Counted from the first letter of the stretch, positions 10,126-21,556 are shown. The stretch is DNA of 64,000 nt from Megaleporinus macrocephalus (GCA_021613375.1 CM038728.1:32804907-32868906), one strand, 5' to 3'. Notes: generated from the sequence alone by a model not told the origin. Numbers and translations are program-made.

Positions 10126-12330
10126 TTAGAGGGCGGTGGTGAGTGATGTTTGTTTATTTGATGTTTGTTAATAACTCGTTTAGAGGGCGGTGGTGAGTGA
10201 TGTTTGTTTATTTGATGGTTGTTAATAACTCGTTTAGAGGGCGGTGGTGAGTGATGTTTGTTTATTTGATGTTAATAACTCCTTTAGAGGGCGGTGGTGA
10301 GTGATGTTTGTTTATTTGATGTTTGTTAATAACTCCTTTAGAGGGCGGTGGTGAGTGATGTTTGTTTATTTGATGTTTGTTAATAACTCCTTTAGAGGGC
10401 GGTGGTGAGTGATGTTTGTTTATTTGATGTTTGATAATAACTCCTTTAGAGGGCGGTGGTGAGTGATGTGTGTTTATTTGATGTTAATAACTCCTTTAGA
10501 GGGCGGTGGTGAGTGATGTGTGTTTATTTGATGTTTGATAATAACTCGTTTAGAGGGCAGTGGTGAGTGATGTGTGTTTATTTGATGTTAATAACTCGTT
10601 TAGAGGGCGGTGGTGAGTGATGTTTGTTTATTTGATGTTAATAACTCCTTTAGAGGGCGGTGGTGAGTGATGTTTGTTTATTTGATGTTAGTTAATAACT
10701 CCTTTAGAGGGCGGTGGTGAGTGATGTTTGTTTATTTGATGTTTGTTAATAACTCGTTTAGAGGGCGGTGGTGAGTGATGTTTGTTTATTTTATGTTTGT
10801 TAATAACTCGTTTAGAGGGCGGTGGTGAGTGATGTGTGTTTATTTGATGTTTGTTAATAATTCGTTTAGAGGGCGGTGGTGAGTGATGTTTGTTTATTTG
10901 ATGTTTGTTAATAACTCCTTTAGAGGGCGGTGGTGAGTGATGTGTGTTTATTTGATGTTTGTTAATAACTCCTTTAGAGGGCGGTGGTGAGTGATGTTTG
11001 TTTATTTGATGTTTGTTAATAACTCCTGTAGAGGGCGGTGGTGAGTGATGTGTGTTTATTTGATGTTTGTTAATAACTCCTGTAGAGGGCGGTGGTGAGT
11101 GATGTTTGTTTATTTGATGTTTGTTAATAACTCCTTTAGAGGGCGGTGGTGAGTGATGTTTGTTTATTTGATGTTTGTTAATAACTCCTTTAGAGGGCGG
11201 TGGTGAGTGATGTGTGTTTATTTGATGTTAATAACTCCTTTAGAGGGCGGTGGTGAGTGATGTGTGTTTATTTGATGTTTGTTAATAACTCCTTTAGAGG
11301 GCGGTGGTGAGTGATGTTTGTTTATTTGATGTTCGTCAATAACTCCTGTAGAGGGCGGTGGTGAGTGATGTTTGTTTATTTGATGTTTGTTAATAACTCC
11401 TTTAGAGGGCGGTGGTGAGTGATGTGTGTTTATTTGATGTTAGTTAATAACTCCTTTAGAGGGTGGTGGTGAGTGATGTTTGTTTATTTGATGTTTGTTA
11501 ATAACTCCTTTAGAGGGCGGGTGGGTGAGTGATGTGTGTTTATTTGATGTTTGTTAATAGACTCCTTTAGAGGGCGGTGGTGAGTGATGTTTGTTTATTT
11601 GATGTTCGTCAATAACTCCTGTAGAGGGCGGTGGTGAGTGATGTTTGTTTATTTGATGTTTGTTAATAACCTCCTTAGAGGGCGAGTGGTGAGTGATGTT
11701 TGTTAATAACTCCTTTAGAGGGCGGTGGTGAGTGATGTTTGTTTATTTGATGTTTGTTAATAACTCCTTTAGAGGGCGGTGGTGAGTGATGTGTGTTTAT
11801 TTGATGTTTGTTAATAACTCCTTTAGAGGGAGGTGGTGAGTGATGTGTGTTTATTTGATGTTTGTTAATAACTCCTTTAGAGGGAGGTGGTGAGTGATGT
11901 TTGTTTATTTGATGTTTGTTAATAACTCCTGTAGAGGGCGGTGGTGAGTGATGTGTGTTTATTTGATGTTAGTTAATAACTCCTTTAGAGGGCGGTGGTG
12001 AGTGATGTTTGTTTATTTGATGTTTGTTAATAACTCCTTTAGAGGGCGGTGGTGAGTGATGTGTGTTTATTTGATGTTTGTTAATAACTCCTTTAGAGGG
12101 CGGTGGTGAGTGATGTGTGTTTATTTGATGTTAGTTAATAACTTCTTTAGAGGGCGGTGGTGAGTGATGTTTGTTTATTTGATGTTTGTTAATAACTCCT
12201 TTAGAGGGCGGTGGTGAGTGATGTTTGTTTATTTGATGTTTGTTAATAACTCCTTTAGAGGGCGGTGGTGAGTGATGTTTGTTTATTTGATGTTTGTTAA
12301 TAACTCCTGTAGAGGGCGGTGGTGAGTGAT
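10126..12330. repeat. 54-bp minisatellite, about 41 units
   Basis: The unit runs TTTAGAGGGCGGTGGTGAGT, GATGTTTGTTTATTTGATG, TTTGTTAATAACTCC. Two classes of unit are intermixed, with and without the TTGT before TAATAACTC. Paired variants GTTTGTTT/GTGTGTTT and TTTAGAG/TGTAGAG form mosaic patterns along the array. The source of the unit is not recognised. Confidence 0.93.
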
Positions 12331-13344
12331 GTTTATTACATTTTAATAATTATGTATTTTAATGTGGAAAAATGATACTGACCATCATAATTTTTTTGAT
12401 CGTAATTAATTCTCAGCTAATATTTCATGGCCAGCATTTCTTTTTTTTAATCATATCTTTAATTTATTAGATTTTATTCAGTTTTTTCTGCTCTCAGCAA
12501 CACATATTCCTTGTAACACCGACCTGATTCTCAGTCTGATACATGTTTCTTGACTCCAGACTGTTATTGCTTTCACGAATGGCAGAATTTTCCATTTTCC
12601 TACATGGGTAGTCACTGTCCAAGCGTGACACTGGAAGCGTCCAGCAGAAAACCCACCTAGGACCACTCAACATCTCAGGAGACTCCTCCAGAGGGAAATA
12701 TATAAAAAAGGAGAGAAAAATCGATAGCTTCAGTCTGGAGTTGTCATTCTGTCTAAAAAGCCACAGGGACTCGCAATTACCTGTTGCCTCGGCGGAGAGA
12801 AAAACACGGCAGGCCTCTCCAGAGAGATCTTTCACTCCGCTCAGAAAGCGACTGGTTTTCAGAGCGAGAGAGGTGGCCTGTGCATTTGGACCGTCCATCA
12901 AATCCCTCTGATCATAATTCAACATGGAACCAAGAACAAAGGGTGGAAGAAAGGATTGCGTGATTTCCCCGGTGAGGCTGTTGGGACGCTGTCAGATACA
13001 AGCGCTCCAGCGTCAGAGCTTTTTCTTTATTCAGAAGACGGGAAGATCTGGTCTCTCACCTTCAGGCAGTTCACTCACGCTACAAGCTGAGCTTCAGAGC
13101 AAATTAAATATAAAATAAATGAATCAGTCGCGAGTTCTGTTCACCTCTAAACTGAGAGGAACGTCAGCTGTGATTTCTGTCTACGAGACACTGCTCGAGC
13201 TTCCGAGTTTCCATCTAAAAGCCTGTGATATGTAGATTTAGGCATTACATCGCCAGCACACGTGTCCCACAGTGCTTAGAGTGGCCTAAGAACAGATGGA
13301 GTATGTTGGAATAAATATAAATGTCAGTCTTTCTGATGGGAAGG
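12331..13344. other. Single-copy island, no supported gene
   Basis: A minus-strand frame of 143 codons (12494-12925) is the longest here, but it has no recognisable domain and overlaps frames on the plus strand. Around 12700-13110 the composition is balanced and could be conserved noncoding DNA. I would not call a gene. Confidence 0.45.
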
Positions 13345-13431
13345 CTTAAATGCTTATTTCCCAGCTGTCATTTTACAGGAGAGAACAAAAACTGTCTTTA
13401 CTTTCAATGTAAGTCAATGTGAAGAGGGCAG
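13345..13431 (+). mobile_element. Fragment of a dispersed repeat (TTTCAATGTAAGTCAATG)
   Basis: ACTTTCAATGTAAGTCAATG at about 13399 and the preceding TTTTACAGGAGAGAACAAAA match the end of the element nested in the SINE near 16.33-16.57 kb. This kind of sequence is common in teleost genomes. Only one end is present here, directly before the source of the 36-bp array. Confidence 0.6.
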
Positions 13432-13545
13432 AGGTGTCAAGTAATTAAATACAAATACTTTGTTACCTTACTTAAGTAGAAATGTTGGTTATTTCTACTT
13501 TACTGGAGTAATTATTTATCAGCTGACTTTTTACTTCTACTCCTT
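13432..13545 (+). mobile_element. Remnant of a dispersed repeat that seeds the 36-bp array
   Basis: The stretch from GTGTCAAGTAATTAAATAC through TTACTTAAGTAGAAATGTTG to GACTTTTTACTTCTACTCC resembles a widespread fish repeat, whose known form continues with CTTACATTTA-like sequence. The 36-bp array continues in phase from its end. Confidence 0.55.
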
Positions 13546-15489
13546 ACATTTACACTCCATTATCTGTACTTTCTACTCCTTACATTTACACTCCATGATC
13601 TGTACTTTCTACTCCTTACATTTACACTCCATTATCAGTACTTTCTACTCCTTACATTTACACTCCATTATCAGTACTTTCTACTCCTTACATTTACACT
13701 CCATTATCAGTACTTTCTACTCCTTACATTTACACTCCATTATCTGTACTTTCTACTCCTTACATTACACTCCATTATCTGTACTTTCTACTCCTTACAT
13801 TTACACCCTCCATTATCAGTACTTTCTACTCCTTACATTTACACTCCATTATCAGTACTTTCTACTCCTTACATTTACACTCCATTATCAGTACTTTCTA
13901 CTCCTTACATTTACACTCCATTATCTGTACTTTCTACTCCTTACATTTACACTCATTATCTGTACTTTCTACTCCTTACATTTACACTCCATTATCTGTA
14001 CTTTCTACTCCTTACATTTACACTCCATTATCAGTACTTTCTACTCCTTACATTTACACTCCATTATCTGTACTTTCTACTCCTTACATTTACACTCCAT
14101 TATCTGTACTTTCTACTCCTTACATTTACACTCCATTATCAGCACTTTCTACTCCTTACTACTCCTTACATTTACACTCATTTATCAGTACTTTCTACTC
14201 CTTACATTTACACTCCATTATCAGTACTTTCTACTCCTTACATTTACACTCCATTATCTGTACTTTCTACGCCTTACATTTACACTCCATTATCAGTACT
14301 TTCTACTCCTTACATTTACACTTCATTATCTGTACTTTCTACTCCTTACATTTACACTCCATTATCTGTACTTTCTACTCCTTACATTTACACTCATTAT
14401 CTGTACTTTCTACTCCTTACATTTACACTCCATTATCAGTACTTTCTACGCCTTACATTTACACTCCATTATCTGTACTTTCTACTCCTTACATTTACAC
14501 TCCATAATCAGTACTTTCCACTCCTTATATTTACACTCTATTATCTGTACTTTCTACCCCTTACATTTACACTCCATTATCAGTGTCTTCTACTCCTTAC
14601 ATTTACACTCCAATATCAGTACTTTCTACTCCTTACATTTACACTCCTTTATCAGTACTTTCTACTCCTTACATTTGCACTCCATTATCAGTACTTTCTA
14701 CTCCTTACATTTACACTCCATTATCAGTACTTTCTACTCCTTACATTTACACTCCATTATCTGTACTTTCTACTCCTCACATTTACACTCCATTATCAGT
14801 ACTTTCTACTCCTTACATTTATACTTCATTATCAGTACTTTCTACTCCTTACATTTGCACTCCATTATCAGTACTTTCTATTCCTAACATTTACACTCCA
14901 TTATCAATACGTTCTACTCCTTACATTTGCACTCCATTATCAGTACTTTCTATTCCTTACATTTACACTCCATTATCTGTACTTTCTACTCCTTACATTT
15001 ACACTCCATTATCAGTACTTTCAACTCCTTACATTTACACTCCATTATCTGTACTTTCTACTCCTTACATTTACACTCCATTATCAGTACTTTCTACTTC
15101 TTACATTTACACTCCATTATCTGTACTTTCTACTCCTTACATTTACACTCCATAATCAGTACTTTCCACTCCTTATATTTACACTCTATTATCTGTACTT
15201 TCTACCCCTTACATTTACACTCCATTATCAGTGTCTTCTACTCCTTACATTTACACTCCAATATCAGTACTTTCTACTCCTTACATTTACACTCATTTAT
15301 CAGTACTTTCTACTCCTTACATTTGCACTCCATTATCAGTACTTTCTACTACTTACATTTACACTCCATTATCTGTACTTTCTACTCCTCACATTTACAC
15401 TCCATTATCAGTACTTTCTACTCCTTACATTTACACTTCATTATCAGTACTTTCTACTCCTTACATTTACACTCCATTATCAGTACTTT
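13540..15489. repeat. 36-bp minisatellite, about 54 units, with higher-order duplication
   Basis: The unit is TACTTTCTACTCCTTACATT followed by TACACTCCATTATCAG or ...ATCTG. The 12-codon period gives long Leu/Phe/Tyr/His frames in more than one phase. A run of rare variants (CATAATCAG, CTTTCCACTCCTTATATTT, TCTACCCC, CAGTGTCTTC, CCAATATCAG) beginning at 14503 recurs at 15151. The spacing is 648 bp, exactly 18 units. Confidence 0.93.
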
Positions 15490-15589
15490 CATGTTAATGT
15501 TCAGTAGTACACAGATATGCTTCTTTACTATATTTACATTGTACTAAACTACATTTATGTTCATTGGGCGTATATGCGGCTGAAACAGT

Positions 15590-15705
15590 AAGCCTAGCCA
15601 ACACCAGCATCCAGGTGGTCCCACAGATACTCAACTAGGTTCGAGTTTGGGGAATCAGGGGTCCGGGGTAGTTTTTCGTAGTCTTGGTCAGATCTTCCAA
15701 CCAAT
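15590..15705 (-). pseudogene. Tc1-like transposase C-terminal fragment
   Basis: The minus strand reads a degraded form of the C-terminal catalytic segment, around SPNSNLVEYLWDHLDA. This corresponds to the Tc1 motif in which the last catalytic acid sits in an IE-LW-type context. On the plus strand the clear words are CATCCAGGTGGTCCCACAGA and GGTTCGAGTTTGGGGAAT. No termini are visible and it is too short to place in a lineage. Confidence 0.55.
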
Positions 15706-15734
15706 GTGTGACAAAGACTTTGTCTTTGGCTTAT

Positions 15735-15808
15735 TAAGTCTATGTATATTAAGTTTTATGTATATGTACTTTGAACTGCCACTGGTATGAAATAAATAAA
15801 GATTTTAC

Positions 15809-15868
<60 letters not shown>

Positions 15869-15895
15869 CATTATTATTATCATTATTATTATTAG
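15735..15895 (+). mobile_element. LINE-like 3' tail ending in (TTA)n
   Basis: GAACTGCCACTGGTATGAAA at 15774 leads into TAAATAAAGATTTTAC and then about 28 TTA repeats (15808-15895, with two CA-containing interruptions). A polyadenylation-type word followed by a simple tail is what retroposed 3' ends look like. The family is not identified. Confidence 0.5.
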
Positions 15896-15961
15896 GGTAA
15901 TAGATTTATTGATATGGTTTCTGTTCCTCAGCATAGCATTTCAGCAGTTTGAACTGACTAA

Positions 15962-16042
<81 letters not shown>
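15962..16042. repeat. (AT)n microsatellite, about 80 bp
   Basis: A long uninterrupted TA run, capable of cruciform extrusion and prone to length error. Confidence 0.97.
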
Positions 16043-16046
<4 letters not shown>

Positions 16047-16304
16047 GCTGGTATGCTAACCATTAGATCCTCAGCCATTTAAGAGTTAAAAAGAAGGGTA
16101 AGAGCTAAAAAGAATCTGCTGCCCCCTGGTGGTTAAAGCTGGTCTAGCATGCTAATTGTTGGCCACTTAGCTCCAGCTATTTGATACTATTAGTAAGCTA
16201 AACTAATCATCAATAGGTTAGTGTTTAAAGGTCACCATAGTTAGTCATCGATTTGTTTATTTACATCTTTATAATTAAGAAATTTGGTGTAACTTGAAAG
16301 TAAG
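16043..16304. other. Single-copy spacer
   Basis: No gene or repeat family is recognised. CTGCCCCCTGGTGGTTAAAG at 16119 resembles a CTCF core (CCCCCTGGTGG), but the context is otherwise plain. Confidence 0.4.
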
Positions 16305-16878
16305 TGGGCACGGTGGTGTAGTGGTTAATACAGTCTTTACTTTCAATGTGAGTCAATGTAAAGAGGGTTTATTTGGAGTGATTTTGGAGCATTTCTATTG
16401 GTCCATGCATCAAGAAACCTTCCCAGCATATAAAGAAAAGCCGCTGTGTTCAAATGACATAGAAAAATGAAAATCATCAAAAATGTAAATGCCCAAAAAA
16501 CATGTATCTAAAAAATGGCAACTTTACACGAGAGACCAAAAACCTTCTTCACTTTCAATGTAAGTCAATGGAACCAGAATTTTCCGGGTTGGATTCCCGG
16601 TCCGGGTTGGTTCTGTGTGGAGTGTGTATGTTCTCTCCGTGCGTGAGTGGTTTCCTCCGGGTACTCTGGTTTCCTCCCACAGTCCAAACACATGTATGTT
16701 AGGATCCTCACTCTAAACTGCCCGTAGGTGTGAGTGTGTGTGCGAGTGTGTGTTGGCCATGTGATGGACTGGCGGCCTGACCATGGTGTACCACACCTTT
16801 GCCCAATGACACTGGGATTGGCTCCAGCCCCCCGTGACCCTGACTAGCAGGATATGGTGGAAGATAATGGATGTATGG
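16305..16878 (+). mobile_element. SINE M copy split by a nested element
   Basis: The head GGGCACGGTGGTGTAGTGG (16305-16325) is a single copy of the A-box word that is tandem elsewhere. After a ~240-bp insertion the body resumes at about 16583 with CGGGTTGGATTCCCGG (B-box) and runs through TTCCTCCGGGTACTCTGG, CTAAACTGCCCGTAGGTGTG and GGATTGGCTCCAGCCC to AAGATAATGGATG. This is the most complete 3' half of the family in the window. It resembles the fish SINE-type repeats called mermaid; that name is from memory. Confidence 0.75.
16331..16578. mobile_element. Element nested inside SINE M
   Basis: The insert is bounded by near-identical words CTTTCAATGTGAGTCAATG at 16339 and CTTTCAATGTAAGTCAATG at 16552. 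They lie in the same orientation, so they may be paired internal motifs and not classical inverted termini. Flanking SINE sequence confirms both edges to within about 10 bp. No coding capacity. Confidence 0.65.
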
Positions 16879-17504
16879 AAATTAACTGTTTGAAACTGAA
16901 ACATCAACTCCTCAAAACCAAAAAAGCAAACCTCAGACTGTGAACTGATGGACTGCTAAAGTGGAAGGAACGGGTGTTTTAACCAGACGGCAGTGAAAGA
17001 GTTCTTTCTACATTGGCTTTCATGCTAGCTCTGTTGTTGCTGTTAGCCAAGGCTTCTGGGAAAGCGCTTAGTTATCATTCTCGTTATCAGGAAGGCAATG
17101 CGAGATGATATATCACAAGCACTTACCCGCTGAATCTGACAAATGAAATGGCATTGGGCTGCGGACAGTGGAGCCTTAATGGAACCGGCCTTCGCTCCAG
17201 CACTGAGCTGAACAGACGATACGGCGTGAGATGAAATCTTTAGCAGCGCCTTTCATGCACGCCGGCGTGTCCTTGATAACCTAGCAACTCCTTCAGGAAA
17301 AGAAAGGAGAGAACGTGGAGAGGAGAACAAAAAAATAAAACAGCATCTCATCTCCAGCGTGAGAGTTACGGTCAATTACAGAAAGTCGGACGCTGTGGCT
17401 CGGAGCCGTGTTTAAAGAGGAAAGACGCTCGGCTGCTGAACTAAACTGAGCTGATGGGGATTTGATGAGCTTTAGATGAACTAAAAGGACTTACCTATTA
17501 ACCC
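16879..17504. other. Single-copy island, candidate noncoding conserved DNA
   Basis: Balanced, non-repetitive sequence (about 16980-17480) with no credible frame. It holds GATGATATATCACAAGCAC and GTCCTTGATAACCTAGCAAC, and lies directly before the ~60-bp array. Confidence 0.4.
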
Positions 17505-18262
17505 AGACTCAGACTCAGTTTATATACCACAGTACCTACATTTAGAGTTATACATTCAACCTAATGAGAAACTGTACTCAGTTTATATATCACAATACCT
17601 ACATTTAGAGTTATACATTCAACCTAATGAGAAACTGTACTCAGTTTATATCACAATAACTACATTTAGAGTTATACATTCAACCTAATGAGAAACCGTA
17701 CTCAGTTTATATATCACAATACCTACATTTAGAGTTATACATTCAACCTAATGAGAAACTGTACTCAGTATATATATCACAATACCTACATTTAGAGTTA
17801 TACATTCAACCCTAATAAGATACTGTACTCAGTTTATATATCACAATACCTACATTTAGAGTTATACATTCAACCTAATGAGAAACTGTACTCAGTTTAT
17901 ATACAATACCTACATTTAGAGTTATACATTCAACCTAATGAGAAACTGTACTCAGTTTATATATCACAATACCTACATTTAGAGTTATACATTCAACCTA
18001 ATGAGAAACTGTACTTAGTTTATATATCACAATACCTACATTTAGAGTTATACATTCAACCTAATGAGAAACTGTACTCAGTTTATATATAATACCTACA
18101 TTTAGAGTTATACATTCAACCTAATGAGAAACTGTACTCAGTTTATATCACAATACCTACATTTAGAGTTATACATTCAACCTAATGAGAAACTCTACTC
18201 GGTTTATATATCACAATGCCTACATTTAGAGTATACATTCAACCTAATGAGAAACTGTGGAC
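17505..18262. repeat. ~60-bp minisatellite, locus 1, about 12-13 units
   Basis: The unit runs CTCAGTTTATATATCACAAT, ACCTACATTTAGAGTTATAC, ATTCAACCTAATGAGAAACTG, TA. The full form is about 63 bp, with shorter copies lacking TATCAC. The same unit forms a second array at 39.2-40.5 kb. The right end decays into AT-rich DNA near 18260. Confidence 0.92.
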
Positions 18263-19870
18263 ATTTAGAATTAATAATTCTTTATATATTATATTATATA
18301 ATATTCTTTAACTGTAGACACATTACATAATGGTCTTCAACGTGTTGCATGCAGTTACACATTTGCACCAGAGAGGTCTCCAAATCCCCAAATCTTACGT
18401 AGCGCTGTTTTATTTTTAGTTTAAAAGTTTTACCTCTTCAGAAAAGTTTTGATTGGCAGCTTCTCCCCCACTGTGACATGTGGTCCTCTGTTTGCTGTGG
18501 GTTTACAGTAAGAAGCATATGATTCCTGCCCCGTTCCTTGTTTGCCTTGTTCGTCTTGGCAAATCCCTGGGCCGCTGTTGAGCCCCGCAAGTCTGAAGCG
18601 AAGCACTTAGCCTCACTTCGCTCTGCAATCTATCGATCCTAATGAGGGTTAATGGTTTAACTATGCAGGGAGAGATGATGCGGCGAAACTTTGACCTGTG
18701 CAGGGGAGCCCGCATTAAAACACAATTAGGTCCAGACGCTGCGCAAATGGGCTGCGAGTTTGCAGCGGCGGAAGGGGATCGAGAGCAGGCCCTTCAAAAT
18801 ACAAAGCAGGACGTTTTAAGAGCTGGATGCGAACCATCTGCCGGCAGGCACGACCCGCACCAAATCCACTGCTCCGTCTTCTTAATTACACATCATTAGA
18901 TATCGATTTCTCCAGGACGGAATGAAGAGCCGCCGGAGTTTTCTGTCAATGCCAGGGATAATTGGTGGGCCGAGTTTGCTGAGGGATGCTGTGGCCGAGC
19001 CGGCTCCGTGATGATACGTTTCGGTCATCCTGATTCCCGCTGCCCCGAAACTTCAGGAGGCGGAGGGAGTGCAGAAAAACAACAACAGAAACAAACATCG
19101 TTTACTTTTCCGCCCCGGCAGCCTGACTGCGATTCATCTCGCTAATTAGTCTTAATACCCGCAATTATCAATAATGCGACGCGAGCGTGGCGCACCAGAA
19201 AGGTTCTGTGGTTTTTAATTGCAGCTCATTTTCAGATCAATTTCAATTCATAGTGAGAATAGTTTAAAATCAAATGACTGGTGAAAGAGTTGGGGGGGTG
19301 GTGGGGGTGTGGGATGGGGGGTGTGTGTATTGGAGACCACGCTCGGATGATGCAAAAGGGATGAAACACAATATCTCTCCCACGAGAGCGGAAGATCAAT
19401 GAGGAGATTAAAAAAAAGTTTCCGCCGAGCTCTCTTTCAACTTGTCCTCATCAGCCGGAATGCTCTCAGGATTCAGCCGGTTTGATCTTCCGATGATAAT
19501 CAGATGTGTCGCTTTACTGAAGAGAAAGAAAAATACTTGATTTGGCGGCTAAAAACGCTTTTTTCCCCTCAAAAGAACACGCGTGTCGTTTTAATCATTC
19601 ACATTTGGTGCCTTGGCTGTGATCTGCCCGGCTGGAGGATGCTGATGAGATCGCTGTGTTCTCTGACCTCACCGCTGTGTCCAGGGTGCTGGCTGGCTTC
19701 TCTGCTGGTGATAATTCGCCGTCTGCTCCATCAAAACTCAACTGACTTGAAGTCTGCGTTCATCTCTCTCAACCGCATTACATATGGGTCCCGGCTGCGC
19801 CGGCCTGGTTCCCACTGTAAATGCTCTGAGCTGTTGTTAGGACCCCCATGTCACCAGGTGGCCCCGTGAG
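18263..19870. other. Long single-copy island, candidate regulatory block
   Basis: This is among the longest stretches without tandem structure. It has moderate GC, intact CpGs and homeodomain-like words such as CTAATTAGTCTTAATACCCG and GCAATTATCAATAATGCG near 19142-19175. Frames of 70-121 codons on both strands overlap and carry no recognisable domain. A G-rich run lies at 19290-19325. I read it as noncoding. Confidence 0.45.
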
Positions 19871-20925
19871 TTACTTGGTTGGAATTATGACCTAATATTT
19901 CAAAATAATGACTCATCAAATCTTATGAGAATGATATAATTTCTACAAATATTAAATTATTGGGCTAAATTTTAATATGGACTTAATATGCCAAAATAAT
20001 GAATTAGCATCTCATAAGAATGACTTATTTTCTCAAAATATTCGCTTTAAATAATGACTTTGTCAAAATAATTTGAACAAAATAATGATTTGTTATCTCA
20101 AAAAAGTGATTTAAATACAATATTGACTTAATATCTTGAAATAATGACTTTAATCATCATTTGCCTTAATAAGATCTTAAAATAATTACTTTTTTTCTAC
20201 AATATTCACTTAATATCTTTTTTTTGTCCTGAAATCGACTTATCAAAATAATTGCATAATTTCTCCAAATATTAACTTATTTGGCTAGATTGACTTAATA
20301 TGTAACCACTTAGTATCTCATAAGAATGATTTGTTTTCTCACAATACTGACTTAATAAAATAATGACTTTACCAAATTACACATTTTCTCAAAGTGATCC
20401 TTTATTTGGTCAGAATGGTCTGATATGTGAAAATATTGCTACATATAAATAATGATATGAATACAGTATCTCATAATAATAACTGGGTTTATCATAATAT
20501 TGGCATAGGATCTCAAAATACTGACTTTTTAAAATATTGACTTATTGAATATCTTACAATGACTTTTTTCATAATTTCACAAAATATTAAATTAATGCTA
20601 TAAATATTAATTTATATTCTCAAAGGATTGACAGAATGACTAATATGTTAAAATAAAGACTTAGTATCTTTAAATGGACTGGCTTTGTCAAAATAATCTC
20701 TTATTTTCTTAAAAAAAATTATATATATATATATAGGCTTGACTGATGGCTTAATATGTCTAATTAATTTCTTTATGTCTCAAATAAATTACTCATTTTA
20801 TTAAAATATGAAATTATTTTTGTAGAATATTAACTTATTTTATTTAGGACTTTTGATTTAATTTACACCTTTTCATTTAATTTACATCTCCAAATAACGA
20901 CAGATTTTCTCACATTCTACTATGA
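19871..20925. repeat. Decayed AT-rich interspersed array (AATAATGACTT words)
   Basis: AATAATGACTT, TTAATATCTCAAAATA and TTTTCTCAAAATATT recur irregularly at about 17-20-bp and larger spacings for 1 kb. No two copies are identical. It looks like an old simple-repeat expansion, or an element made of such words, worn down by substitutions. A short (TA)n lies at 20719-20734. Confidence 0.6.
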
Positions 20926-20941
20926 AATAATATAGATTAGT

Positions 20942-21024
20942 CTACCAACCTTACAGACAACAAACTACCAACCTTACAGACAACGAACTACCAACCTTAC
21001 AGACAACAAACTACCAGCCTTACA
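20942..21024 (+). repeat. 23-bp tandem repeat built from LINE coding sequence
   Basis: Three and a half copies of CTACCAACCTTACAGACAAC plus AAA or GAA. The last partial copy, CTACCAGCCTTACAGGACAT, flows directly into the LINE coding tail. The 23-bp period destroys the reading frame. Confidence 0.85.
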
Positions 21025-21031
21025 GGACATC

Positions 21032-21136
21032 TATCAGTCCCGCTGCCTGAGGAGATTCCGCAGCATCCTGGCCAGAACAACCCGGCTACTGAACAGCTTC
21101 TACCCACACGCTGTCAGGCTTCTGAACAAACTGTGA
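21032..21136 (+). pseudogene. LINE ORF2 C-terminal fragment
   Basis: Thirty-four codons and a stop read in one frame, ending RLLNSFYPHAVRLLNKL (the first R from CGG). This Arg/Leu-rich close is characteristic of the last residues of teleost LINE polyproteins, after the reverse-transcriptase domain. There is no catalytic region and it is not expected to be functional. The clade is not assigned. Confidence 0.65.
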
Positions 21137-21556
21137 GGCTAAAAGACCCCAATACTGTTCACTCGGCCACTGCTATATTATATTATACTATTATATTAAT
21201 TATTCTGATATCCCATGTATATATCTCTTTATATATTTCAGTCATAACTATATGTATATTTTCTAGCCTATCTTTACTTTAATATTGTCTATTTATTGTA
21301 TATTTGCACTGTTTTTACTACATATATATATAATGCTGCCCTGCTGTAGAGTTGTATCTGAGCCTCACCCCAAACATTTCAATGCATGTTTTGTCCTGAC
21401 ATGATGTGCAAATGACAAATAAACTTGAACATTGAAAACTTCTGTTCACGATATCTAGACAGATGTAGCTAAGCCAGCTAAGCTAACTGCTTACACTACC
21501 ACACTGAGTGTGAATGAGTGGCAGTGTGAAAAGGTTCTAGATAACTGAATGAGTAT

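Larger units (their letters stand above)
20942..21437 (+). mobile_element. Non-LTR retrotransposon (LINE) 3' end
   Basis: A coding tail (21032-21136) is followed by an AT-rich 3' UTR with TATATTTGCACTGTTTTTAC, and ends at GACAAATAAACTTGAACATT (21413-21432), an AATAAA-type signal. This layout is standard for 5'-truncated fish LINEs. The 5' part has been replaced by a short tandem array made from the element itself. Confidence 0.7.

Noticed and set aside
12494..12925. A 143-codon minus-strand frame in single-copy DNA
   Set aside because: No domain, no codon bias, overlapping frames on both strands, and no splice or promoter context. Length is within chance for a 1-kb island.
13460..15547. Plus-strand frames of 475, 206 and 190 codons rich in Leu, Phe, Tyr and His
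   Set aside because: They are three readings of the same 36-bp minisatellite and swap at unit-length changes.
16115..16140. CCCCCTGGTGG as a CTCF site (also GGGGGCAG near 37730)
   Set aside because: Core words only. Without motif scoring or ChIP data these are not separable from chance or from repeat-borne copies.
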